A DNA stretch of 64,000 nucleotides, taken from contig CAZPQK010000002.1 in assembly GCA_964588695.1 (NCBI GenBank), forward strand, positions 248,001-312,000. Reading direction: 5' to 3'. Origin of the DNA: CAZPQK01 sp964588695 (lineage in GTDB: Bacteria > Krumholzibacteriota > Krumholzibacteriia > WVZY01 > JAKEHA01). Below, one piece after another: positions 33,139 to 42,100 of this stretch. The notes beneath the pieces are model-generated. The model was not told the DNA's origin and searched no databases. It was given only the letters and a program-made list of their open reading frames with translations. Position 1 is the stretch's first letter, and each line of letters begins with the position of its first letter. Position numbers and translations under genes: made by a program.

Positions 33139-35847
33139 TTAGACGACCCGCGCCTTCTCTTCTACAACGAACGCCTGAATAATGTCGCCTTCTTGAATCG
33201 CGTCGTAATCGACACCGATACCGCATTCGAAGTTTTCGGTAACTTCGCGCACGTCTTCCTGAAAACGTTTTAGCGACGACACCTTGCCTTCGTATACGAC
33301 TTCCTCTTCGCGAATTACGCGCGCGCTGGCGTTACGCTGAATCACGCCGTCAACAACCATCGAACCGGCAATGGTACCCAAGCGCGAGATCTTAAAGATC
33401 TGTCGGACTTCGGCACGGCCAAGCACCCGTTCAACAAACTCGGGCTCGAGCATCCCCTTAAGCGCGTTCTCGATATCTTCCAGCACTTCATAAATAATCC
33501 GGTAAGAACGGATCTCTACGCCCTTGCGCTTGGCCTCTTCCTTGGCCTTAGGCGAAACTTTGGCGCCGAACGCGACCACTACCGACGGCTGGGCGCTGGC
33601 GGCAAGAAGCACGTCCGATTCGGTGACCACACCGACTGCGGCGTGAATCACTTTCACCGACACCTCTTCCACTGCGAGCGGCTCAAGGCTGTCGCGAAGG
33701 GCTTCGGATGAACCGTCGACGTCGGCCTTGATCACCACGCCGAGTTCTTTAACGTTGCCCTGTTCGATTTGCGCGTACAAGTCTTCCAGAGTAAGTGCTT
33801 TTTGCGGCTGCAGTTCTTTGGCGCGAACCGCGTCCTTACGCTTATCACTAATCTCGCGCGCGTCTTTTTCGTTCTTAACTACAACGAACCGATCGCCCGC
33901 GACGGGCAGGCCGTTACATCCGAGGATCTGCGCGGGTTGTGATGGGCTGGCATCTTTCATGCGCTTACCCTTGTGGTCAACGAGTCCACGCACCTTGCCG
34001 TACTCGTTGCCAATGACAAACGCGTCGCCAACTTTTAGTCGGCCCTGTTCGACGAGCACGGTAACCAGGATCCCGCGACCCTCTTCTTTTTGCACCTCGA
34101 CGACAGTTCCCTGTGGGCGCGCGGTGGGATCGGCTTTGAGCTCTTGTAGCTCGGCCTGCAACAGAATCATTTCCAGCAGTTTGTCGATGTTGTCGCCAGT
34201 TTTGGCTGACACCAGCACGTCGACGATTTCGCCGCCGTACGATTCCACCATGACGTTGTGCTGCATGAGCTGCTGCTTGACGTTATCCGGATTGGCACCG
34301 GGCACGTCCGACTTGTTGATGGCTACCACCATCGGCACGTCGGCCGCGCGGGTGTGGTTGATTGCCTCAATGGTTTGTGGCATCACACCATCGTCCGCGG
34401 CAACGACTAGCACTACGATGTCGGTAACCGACGCGCCCCGCGCACGCATAGCGGTGAACGCCTCGTGTCCCGGGGTATCAACAAAGGTGATCTTCCCATC
34501 GGGTGTTTCAACTTCGTACGCACCGATATGCTGGGTAATCCCGCCAGCCTCGCCTTCGGCGACGCGGGCTTTGCGAATGTAATCAAGAATCGAGGTCTTA
34601 CCATGGTCGACGTGCCCCATGATGGTGACCACCGGCGAACGCCCCACCAGCTTGTCGGGGTTTACCTTCGCTTCTTCCATCAGGCGGGATTCGCCGTACA
34701 GCGCTTCAACTTCGATCTGGCGCTCGAACTCGGCGCCAATTAACTCCATGGTTTCGCCGTCAAGTTCGGTGGTCGCGTTTGCTTCCACACCCAACTCTTC
34801 GGTTTTCTCTAGAACGTCATCGACGCCAACGCCTAAAGCCGCGGCAAACTGTTGCACGCGCGACTTGTCTTGCATGCGAACGGGTGCGACTTCAACTTCT
34901 TCGTCCTCGGCTTTGGCCTTCTTGCGTTTGGTCTTGCGCGTCGTCTCGAGTTTCGCGAGGGTGCGGCGCACACTTTCACGCACCGCACTTTGCCGATCGT
35001 TTTCTTCCTCGCGCGAGCGCTTGCCTTTTTTGCGCTTGGGCTGATCCTTAACCGGCGCCGGACCAAATGGATCGGACGGCGGCTTGGGCGCAGCCTTGCG
35101 GGCCTTTGCTTCGGCACGAGCTTTGGCCTCGGCTTCGGCCTTCTTCTTTTCGGCGGCTTTGCGCGCTTCCGCTTCGAGCTCTTCTTTGGTAGGAGCGGCC
35201 TTAATCAGCTTCGGCTTGACGATTTCGTCGAGCAGGACCGGCGGGCGCTTCTTCGACTTGCGCTCGGGTTGCGGCTCTGGAGAGGCCTCCGGCTCTGGTG
35301 TCGGCTCGGGTTCCGGTTCGGGAGTGGGCTGGGCTTCGGCCTCAATCGGCTCCGGTTCGACCACAACTTCGGGTTCGGCAACCGGCGCGGCCATCTCGAC
35401 CGTCTCGACGGCGACTTCCTCCTGCACGACTTCCGGTTCGGGCGCAGCCTTCTTCTTTATGAGTTTGGCTTTGCGTTTGGCCTTGGGCGCGGGCGCTTCC
35501 TCTGCCGCAGCCGACTTGGCTTTGGTTTTGGTCTTCGCCTTGGTCTTGGTTTTGGTCGCGGACTTTGCCGTAGCCGTGGACTTTGTCTTCGTCTTGGCTT
35601 TGGCCTTCGTCGTGGTGGTCTTGCTCTTAGCCTTGGCTTTGGTCTTGGTTTTTGCCTTGGCCTTCGCTTTGGACTTGGTCTTGGTTTTGGCGGAAGAGGT
35701 CGAGCTGTATTTTCGCTCGAGAAGGGTCAGCATGTCGTAGTCCACGCCACTCATGTGGTTGGAAACTTCATACCCTGCATCGTGAAGCACCGTGATTAAC
35801 TCATCGTTGCTTACCCCGTATTTCTTCGCTAGTTCGTGAATCCGCAT
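33139..35847 (-). CDS. infB: Translation initiation factor IF-2 with a very long Lys/Ala/Pro-rich linker (902 aa)
   Basis: IF-2 is the GTPase that places fMet-tRNA on the 30S subunit. Residues 1-48 are the IF2_N winged domain (IHELAKKYGVSNDELITVL). Residues about 50-260 are an unusual low-complexity zone: first alternating Lys with Thr/Ala/Ser, then PEPEPTPEPE-type repeats. A second IF2_N-like region follows (VRMQDKSRVQQFAAALGV). The G domain starts near residue 400 with GHVDHGKT (G1), DTPGHE (G3) and NKSD (G4). Domains II-IV are complete. The ATG at 35847 is supported by MRIHELAKKYG. It is co-transcribed with nusA, which ends 33 bases upstream. Confidence 0.97.
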   Translation of the reverse strand: MRIHELAKKYGVSNDELITVLHDAGYEVSNHMSGVDYDMLTLLERKYSSTSSAKTKTKSKAKAKAKTKTKAKAKSKTTTTKAKAKTKTKSTATAKSATKTKTKAKTKTKAKSAAAEEAPAPKAKRKAKLIKKKAAPEPEVVQEEVAVETVEMAAPVAEPEVVVEPEPIEAEAQPTPEPEPEPTPEPEASPEPQPERKSKKRPPVLLDEIVKPKLIKAAPTKEELEAEARKAAEKKKAEAEAKARAEAKARKAAPKPPSDPFGPAPVKDQPKRKKGKRSREEENDRQSAVRESVRRTLAKLETTRKTKRKKAKAEDEEVEVAPVRMQDKSRVQQFAAALGVGVDDVLEKTEELGVEANATTELDGETMELIGAEFERQIEVEALYGESRLMEEAKVNPDKLVGRSPVVTIMGHVDHGKTSILDYIRKARVAEGEAGGITQHIGAYEVETPDGKITFVDTPGHEAFTAMRARGASVTDIVVLVVAADDGVMPQTIEAINHTRAADVPMVVAINKSDVPGANPDNVKQQLMQHNVMVESYGGEIVDVLVSAKTGDNIDKLLEMILLQAELQELKADPTARPQGTVVEVQKEEGRGILVTVLVEQGRLKVGDAFVIGNEYGKVRGLVDHKGKRMKDASPSQPAQILGCNGLPVAGDRFVVVKNEKDAREISDKRKDAVRAKELQPQKALTLEDLYAQIEQGNVKELGVVIKADVDGSSEALRDSLEPLAVEEVSVKVIHAAVGVVTESDVLLAASAQPSVVVAFGAKVSPKAKEEAKRKGVEIRSYRIIYEVLEDIENALKGMLEPEFVERVLGRAEVRQIFKISRLGTIAGSMVVDGVIQRNASARVIREEEVVYEGKVSSLKRFQEDVREVTENFECGIGVDYDAIQEGDIIQAFVVEEKARVV

Positions 35848-35880
35848 ATCCGGTTTTCTTATTCTCCTTAGGCGACCGCA

Positions 35881-37416
35881 TTACTCGGTCTTTTGTCCCG
35901 TCTCGGGATCAGGGGTATCGGCGTCACCGGCATCTTCGGCCTCGTCTGTGGTTTCCGCAGACGCTTCTGCCTCGGTCGTGTCTTCCGCTTCGGCGGCTTC
36001 CTCGGCCGCCATTTCCTCTTCGGTTTTAAACAGACTTTCTTCGGTGTGCTTAACTTCACTAGCATCGTCACCTTCAGCGGTGAGCTTCGCTTCGTCAAAC
36101 AACGGCTTTTCTTCGACCTTGGCGCGGTCGCGTTCTTCGTTTTCTTTGGCGATCAACTCTTCGAGCGCCATTTCGAGTTCTTTGACGGTACCCTCAGCCG
36201 TATCGAGCAGTTTATCGATGGCACCTTCGTCCATACCTTCGATGCCTTCAAGCGTTTCGCGCGGCGTACGCACCAGCTTCTGTACGGTGTTGATACCCAT
36301 CGCGCGCAGGCTCTCGGCCATCTCTTCGGTAACGTCGACCATTTCTTCGATGGGCATGACCAGCTGTTCTTGCAGACGCTCGCGCTGCTCGAGCTCGCGC
36401 GCCGAAACCAGTTCAATGTTCCAGCCGGTCAGGCGCGATGCTAAACGAACGTTCTGTCCGTCTTTGCCGATCGCCAGCGAAAGCTGGTCCTCTTCGACAA
36501 CCACCAGCACGGTGTTAGACTCGGAGTCAACCCGCGTGGTAGAAATCTTCGCCGGCGAAAGTGCGCGCGACACGAATGTCGAGATATCTTCGCTCCAGGG
36601 AACAATGTCGATTCGCTCGCCGCTTAGTTCGTTCACTACGGCCTGTACGCGCGATCCCTTCATCCCCACGCACGCACCCACAGCGTCAACACGATCGTCA
36701 CGCGAATACACGGCGATCTTCGAACGGCCACCCGCTTCGCGAGCAACGCTCTTAATCTCGATAAGCCCCTCATAGATTTCCGGAACTTCCTGCGTGAACA
36801 GCGTCTTTAGAAACTCCGGACTGGTCCGGGACATGATGACCATCGGACCCTTTGCCTCTTTGTCCACTTTGACAATGCAAGCGCGGATCGACGAGCCCTG
36901 GTTGTAACGCTCGCGACGAATCATTTCCTTGCGCGGCATGTGCGCTTCGGCGTTACCCAGGTTCACTAGAATGCCGCTACGGTCGATCTGCTGAACGCTA
37001 CCGGACACAATCTCGCCCACACGATCATGGTATTCGTCAAAGACGCGCTCGCGTTCGTGCTCGCGCAGTTTCTGCATCAAGATCTGCTTGGTAATCTGAA
37101 TCGCGTTGCGACCAAAGTCCTCAAACGGCAAATAGATTTCAATCATGTCGCCGGCTTCGGCGCCTTCGGCGTACTCTTGCGCCTCTTCGACCTCGATTTC
37201 GCAGCCGGGATCTTCGACTTCATCGACGACGGTCTTTACCAGATACAGGTCGATGGACCCGTGTCCGTCCTCTTCCACACGTACTTCTGCCGTTTGGCCG
37301 TGCTTCTTTTTGACCGCCGACGTGAATCCCGCTTCCAGCGTTTCCAGCAGGAGCGCTTTGTCGATTCGCTTTTCCCGCGCTAGCTGGGCAAAGGCATCAC
37401 CGAATTGAACTGACAT
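35881..37416 (-). CDS. nusA: Transcription termination/antitermination factor NusA (511 aa)
   Basis: NusA binds RNA polymerase and nascent RNA and controls pausing, termination and antitermination. The N-terminal polymerase-binding domain covers about 1-125, the S1 domain about 130-200 (VGEIVSGSVQQIDRSGILVNLG), and KH1 and KH2 about 205-345 (GACVGMKGSRVQAVVNELSGERIDIV and LAIGKDGQNVRLASRLTGW). One helix-hairpin-helix region follows (MGINTVQKLV). The last roughly 60 residues are an acidic Glu/Ala/Thr tail. ATG at 37416 is preceded by GGGTGA. It lies between rimP and infB as usual. Confidence 0.97.
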   Translation of the reverse strand: MSVQFGDAFAQLAREKRIDKALLLETLEAGFTSAVKKKHGQTAEVRVEEDGHGSIDLYLVKTVVDEVEDPGCEIEVEEAQEYAEGAEAGDMIEIYLPFEDFGRNAIQITKQILMQKLREHERERVFDEYHDRVGEIVSGSVQQIDRSGILVNLGNAEAHMPRKEMIRRERYNQGSSIRACIVKVDKEAKGPMVIMSRTSPEFLKTLFTQEVPEIYEGLIEIKSVAREAGGRSKIAVYSRDDRVDAVGACVGMKGSRVQAVVNELSGERIDIVPWSEDISTFVSRALSPAKISTTRVDSESNTVLVVVEEDQLSLAIGKDGQNVRLASRLTGWNIELVSARELEQRERLQEQLVMPIEEMVDVTEEMAESLRAMGINTVQKLVRTPRETLEGIEGMDEGAIDKLLDTAEGTVKELEMALEELIAKENEERDRAKVEEKPLFDEAKLTAEGDDASEVKHTEESLFKTEEEMAAEEAAEAEDTTEAEASAETTDEAEDAGDADTPDPETGQKTE

Positions 37417-37428
37417 CTATTTCACCCG

Positions 37429-37932
37429 TTAATGTTTTTTCGATCGCTGGCGCCGCTCACGTGGCGCCTTCTTTTTGTCGATTTTGTATTCTGGTTCGAT
37501 CAGCGACGCGTCAATAATGTCTCGCAAATGAATTGCGACGTCGCCGTCGTCTGTGGTCAACGTGACCACGCCTTCTTCGTGTCCGCGGATCTCTCCGCTG
37601 AGCGTTGTCCGCTCTTCCCCAACCCGCGCTCGCACCTTGGCGGCGCTGCCAACAAATCGCTCGAAGTGATGGCCGGCGGTAAGCGGGCGGTTTCGTCCCG
37701 GCGACGACACCTCCAGCAGGTACTTGCCTGCGAACGGGTCTTCGCGCTCTAGCACCAAACTTAGTGTTCGGCTGGCGCGCGAACAGTCGTCGAGGGTAAC
37801 GCCCTCAGGCTTGTCGATATAGATCCTAACGACGGGGCTCTTTGAGCTTCCCACAACCTCGGCTTTGATGAGCTCGAAGCCTAGAGCTTCGAGTTCGGGC
37901 TGGACGAGGTCATGCAACTCCTTGTCTTTCAT
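37429..37932 (-). CDS. rimP: Ribosome maturation factor RimP (167 aa)
   Basis: RimP acts in early maturation of the 30S subunit. The GFELIKAEVVGSSKSPVVRI region and the DDCSRASRTLSLVLERED and YLLEVSSPGRNRPL motifs are diagnostic. The C-terminal half is the Sm-like domain. It ends in a basic Lys/Arg tail. ATG at 37932 is preceded by GGGAGGTAACGCA. It is the first gene of the nusA-infB cluster; a terminator-like hairpin and a second GC-rich hairpin stand in its leader. Confidence 0.95.
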   Translation of the reverse strand: MKDKELHDLVQPELEALGFELIKAEVVGSSKSPVVRIYIDKPEGVTLDDCSRASRTLSLVLEREDPFAGKYLLEVSSPGRNRPLTAGHHFERFVGSAAKVRARVGEERTTLSGEIRGHEEGVVTLTTDDGDVAIHLRDIIDASLIEPEYKIDKKKAPRERRQRSKKH

Positions 37933-37977
37933 TGCGTTACCTCCCTACCCGTACCGGAGCCGCCTCCGGGCATAAAC

Positions 37978-38000
37978 AAAAAAGCGGGCACCGGGCCCAC
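37978..38000 (-). terminator. Hairpin with U6 tail upstream of rimP
   Basis: On the minus strand GTGGGC (38000-37995) pairs with GCCCGC (37989-37984) with one G-U pair, followed by TTTTTT. It could end the M28 peptidase transcript about 240 bases after its stop, or act as an attenuator in the rimP leader. Confidence 0.55.
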
Positions 38001-38169
38001 TTCCTCACACGCTAAGTAAGTAACACAATTACGCAAATGACGCAAGCTCCGTGATTTACGCAGCTCTCGGCGGCGTGACGCGTTGACGCCCTCTCTTCGC
38101 TGGGGGGGCACTCACCCATGGTTACCTGGCGCCCTGACACCTGCGCTCCCCTCCGTGCTGGGCGCTGCA

Positions 38170-38194
38170 GATCACTTTCGAATCGAAAGTGATC
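38170..38194. repeat. Perfect 25-bp palindromic repeat
   Basis: Twelve-base arms, GATCACTTTCGA and TCGAAAGTGATC, flank one central base. The same core is found at 24626-24642 and, degenerate, at 8830-8848. It lies between the M28 peptidase and rimP. The dispersed distribution suggests a REP-like element or a protein-binding site. Confidence 0.75.
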
Positions 38195-38238
38195 GGGCGA
38201 TACCGCCCAGTTACATTCATTGTGAATGTGATGTTTTG

Positions 38239-39159
38239 TTAGCGAAGGGACGGTGGCGGGTCGTAAAGAATCGAACTCAGCAGCTTGCCCAAGTCTTCCA
38301 GGTGCGGCCGCGAAATTTGTTCGGGCGTGTCTTCGACCGTGTGCCATTTATCGTAATTGTAGCCAAACAGATTGATCATCGGCAGACCCGCTTGCAGCAG
38401 CGGAACATGGTCGTCGTAAATAGGGCTACCTTCGGCGTTCATAAAACTCGCGAGTTCCAAGCCTAACGCGCGGTTAAACACCTCGGCCGTCCACTCGCTG
38501 GCGTGCGTGCGGGAGTAACCCTCCTTCGACATTACAACGCCTTTGCCGCCAACCATGTCGAGCAGAATTCCCGCGGTCGGTCGCGGCGTTGACATACTGC
38601 CAGCGTAGTAACGCGATCCAATCAAATAGTTGTCGAGATCGCCCTTCTTGCCGTAGTCCTCGCCGTCGAACAAAACAACGTCGACACCAAAGCCAGCTGG
38701 CATCTTTTGCGCCAGCATCGTTGCGACTTCCAACAACACACCCGTGCCCGTCGCGCCGTCGATCGCGCCGAGTATCGGCTGGTTGACGTTACTCGAATCG
38801 GGGTCCTCGTCGGCCCACGGTCGCGAATCGTAATGTGCGCACAGCAACAAGCGCGTTCGACGATCGGGCGCGAACTGGGCAACAACGTTCTTGATGGATA
38901 AGCTACTGGTCGCGTCGTAGGGATCCTGAACCGTGAACGACTGGTAACGGACAATCGCCCCCAACCTGGCCAGGTGCTGGGTTGCGTACGCTGCGACACT
39001 ATCGCGAGCTGCGGAGCCCGGCGTACGCGGGCCAAACGAACACTGCTTGTGAACGTGCGCGACCACGCGATCGACACTAAACTCGGGCGGCGCCGAGTTG
39101 CAGGAGGAAGCCAGCGATGCGACGAGAGCGGCCAACAAAACAACGATAGTGCTGCGCAC
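38239..39159 (-). CDS. M28-family metallopeptidase, glutaminyl-cyclase-like, probable lipoprotein (306 aa)
   Basis: This is an exported zinc enzyme of the M28 family. Residues 1-20 are a signal peptide ending LASSC, a plausible though weak lipobox with C20. Candidate zinc ligands and acid are H and D in LCAHYDSRPWAD, D in LGAIDGATGTGVL, E in FDGEDYGKKGD, D in LLDMVGG, and H in YDKWHTVED. The DSRPWAD, FDGEDYG and GSRYY pattern is closer to glutaminyl-peptide cyclotransferase-like members than to aminopeptidases. The start is GTG or ATG-like at 39159 without a clear ribosome site. It lies 35 bases downstream of the sprA stop, a possible operon. Confidence 0.88.
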   Translation of the reverse strand: MRSTIVVLLAALVASLASSCNSAPPEFSVDRVVAHVHKQCSFGPRTPGSAARDSVAAYATQHLARLGAIVRYQSFTVQDPYDATSSLSIKNVVAQFAPDRRTRLLLCAHYDSRPWADEDPDSSNVNQPILGAIDGATGTGVLLEVATMLAQKMPAGFGVDVVLFDGEDYGKKGDLDNYLIGSRYYAGSMSTPRPTAGILLDMVGGKGVVMSKEGYSRTHASEWTAEVFNRALGLELASFMNAEGSPIYDDHVPLLQAGLPMINLFGYNYDKWHTVEDTPEQISRPHLEDLGKLLSSILYDPPPSLR

Positions 39160-39194
39160 AGGGGTCCAATCTCTTAGGGAGTTTGAGGTCAGCT

Positions 39195-42100
39195 TTAAAA
39201 GCGCACCACTGCGCTGATTCCGACGCGAACGGTCGTTGTCGTCTGATCGGATTGCGCAGAATAGGCGCGTGTGTAGTCAACAAACAGACGACCGTTAATG
39301 GTCTGGCTGAAATTGTAGCTGGCTTCGGGCGAAACTTGAAGGCTGGTTGTTTCCGGAATCTCGGTTTCGACCAGGTTGGTTACCCGTGTTCCGGAGGTTC
39401 GACGGTAGCGGAGCCGCAATGTAGAGTCGAGGGTGCTATCCCATTTGATATCTCCGAGACCGGGAATGGGTATCTTGATTCCCGAGCCGCCGCGGAACGC
39501 CTTACGAAAATCGGCATCCACCGTGAGGTTCTGGCGGTTTGACTCGTTGTTGGGTTGCTCGGAACGATCCTTGGAATACCCTACCGAAAAGTTGCTCGAC
39601 ACTTCGTACTTTTTCCAAACCAACGAAAACGCCGGACCGATGGTGGTTTGCTCGGTCTTGTTGTCGAGGTTGTCGCGAAAACCCGACTCGGAGGTGGTCT
39701 TGCGCAGTTGGAATGTCGAGTTTGCCTGCGAAAACAGGCGCTTAAAGAACCCGATATTCTCCAGCCCGTTCCAGCGAATGTTCACGTCTGGCCAAATTTG
39801 GCTAATCGACTGCGTCTTGCTTTCGCGAAACTCGGAGTCGTTTACTGTGCGCGAATATCGTCCCGTAAAATCAATGTTGTCGGTTAGCTGCACGCCCGAA
39901 TCCAGACTTAGCGTTAGCTGATCATTCACCCGTTCCGGTTGGTCGAACTCGCCCGACCCATCCAATGCATAAACGCCTGAGTCTTTCGCCAGACCCAGCT
40001 GGTACGCCAGCTTGGGACGTCCGGGAATGCGTGTGTAGTTGTTGTTTGAGCGTTGGTTAACCGAAATGTTGATGGGTCGTAACGTGCTTAGGATTTCCCC
40101 AAGTTTGCGCAATGCGAGCGTTGCGTCGGGCGCTCCGCCGCCGCTGGTGGTATCCGCGGCCGCTATCGTTGTATCCGAAGCAACGCCACTCGTGTCGGCA
40201 ACGACGCGATTGGTGTCGGCCTGGACTTGATCCCCTAGCGTTGGCGGCGGTCGGCGGCCCGGCGGAGAGATCATGGCTTCCAGCGAGTCGGGATCGATCT
40301 TGCCCGCGTCGGTTCCCACACGACGAACACCGCCCGGTTGATTCAACAACTCGCGTCGACGACGCGCTTCCCGCGCTTCGGGATCCATCGGCGGCAATCC
40401 TATCCAGTCAAAAAACCGTTCAAAGTATTGTCCGGACTCAAAGCGCATTTTAAGACCCGTGGTACGATTCACCGACACGTTGCGCACACCCGCGGGATCG
40501 CCCGCCTGGCGTACCGCCGGGCCGCCCGATTCGTTGTAACCCGTGGTAACACTCAAGTCCGGCGCAAGTAGTCTGTCGAGCGAGAAGATTGTTGGACGAT
40601 AAGTCGCTTTAATGGATTGGTTACGACTTATTTCCCGACCGACCGAGAACCCGAACACCTCATCACCGGGAAGCGCAGCGTCGCGGCGAACGTTAATGGA
40701 ATAGGAACTGTTTAGCGACTTAAACGGCTGGTAGTTGGCGGTTAACTGACCATCGACGCCCGCAGTGTACCGGTTGGGGTCGGGTACAAAGTTGCCGTTA
40801 ACCAGACGCGATCGGTTTACCGTTTGCCGGTTGGCTTTAACACTCGCGTCCAGCGAGTTCAGCCACCATCGCAGGACATAATTGCGGTAAAAACGAAAAT
40901 CTTTTCGGCCGGTCCAGTTGATCCGATAGCCCAACGATCCCGACATGGTTCGCGTCGTGTCGCGACTCGCGGGACGTATTGCCCTGGTGTCGCTGTAGGT
41001 AAAGTTCGTCGTCATCTTGTCGAACGAATACTTGAGCAACGGATTCTTGGAGTTCTTGCGCGTCAACTGAGTACTGAAGCGCCGGTTAATCGACTCGGTA
41101 CGCAGGCTGTCGCGGTTGGCCTGACTCGTGATTTCGGTATCGCCGTTGGGAGTAAACTTTGGTTTGCTTAGGGTCTTAGTGTAATTGCCGGTGATCGGAA
41201 TGCGGAAACCCAACAGCGGGATAAAATAATCAAGGTTGGTCTTTCCGCCAAAGTTGTACGACTCGGCGGTGGCACCACTTCCCCGACGCTGGCGAAGCCC
41301 GCGAAAGTCGGGACCGGTTTTGCTCCAGGCACCGTTAAGGTTAATAACCCCTCCGCCCAGGTTCAACGACCCGCTGAGCCGTTGGGCGTAGTCGATGTCG
41401 CGACGCACGTCGCCGCCATAGATGTCGTTAATCCAAATCTCACCCGACACCGACTGCCCCGTGTTCTTGTTGCGAACGCCAGCGTACAAAAAGCGAACGT
41501 TGAACAGACTTGGCCCGCCGACAAGACGAGTGGGATAAAGCACGCTTTCGTCGCGGACGTCGGTTGCCGCGCCAGCGACAACGCCGTTGGTATCCGGCGT
41601 TTCGAACTTCAGATTGGTCCAATCCGATATGTTAAACAACACCTGTGCCCAACCATTGGCGCCACGAAAGTATTCCGACTGAAACGGCAACGCGATTTCG
41701 TAATAGTTACGCGCGTCGGTACCCATTCGAAAAAAGTACTCGACGTTATCGTTGAGCATCGTCTGGTTGTCGATGCGCACCCACAGGTTAAGGTCGCGGT
41801 AGTTAACCATGTTGAGCCCGTTGCCGAGGAAGCGCTTCAAGATGCGGATTTCCTGTTGCGGTTCCAGTTCGGTGTAACGCAGAAACAACGACGACTCTTT
41901 TTCTTCGACGTTGTTTTCGATGTTGGGATTAATTGGCGGCCGATAGACTCCCGGGTCGGTCTTGGTACTAATGACGCCAAGCGCGAACTCGGTCGTCGTA
42001 GCTACGGTGTCGGGAATTTCTTCGTTGGTGGTAATGTCGCGGATACCGTCTTCTTCCCAACGGTTCCCAACCACCTTGAAACCCGCAATCTGAAAACGCC

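Larger units (their letters stand above)
37933..38238. other. Gene-free leader of the rimP operon
   Basis: These 306 bases hold, in the direction of rimP transcription, a perfect palindromic repeat (38170-38194), a hairpin with six Us (37978-38000), and a second hairpin CCGGAG/CTCCGG (37954-37959 with 37964-37969) before the rimP ribosome site. A possible promoter (TTGCGT, about 16 bases, TTACTT) would start transcription just before the first hairpin; it is a weak match. Confidence 0.45.

Noticed and set aside
35200..35720. The lysine-codon-rich repeat in infB looked at first like a tandem or CRISPR-like repeat.
   Set aside because: Units are not of constant length, encode a continuous protein linker, and have no spacers.
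34852..35799. Long plus-strand frame rich in Gly, Phe and Leu repeats opposite infB.
   Set aside because: It is the complement of the Lys/Ala/Pro-rich linker of IF-2; low-complexity DNA leaves several frames open.
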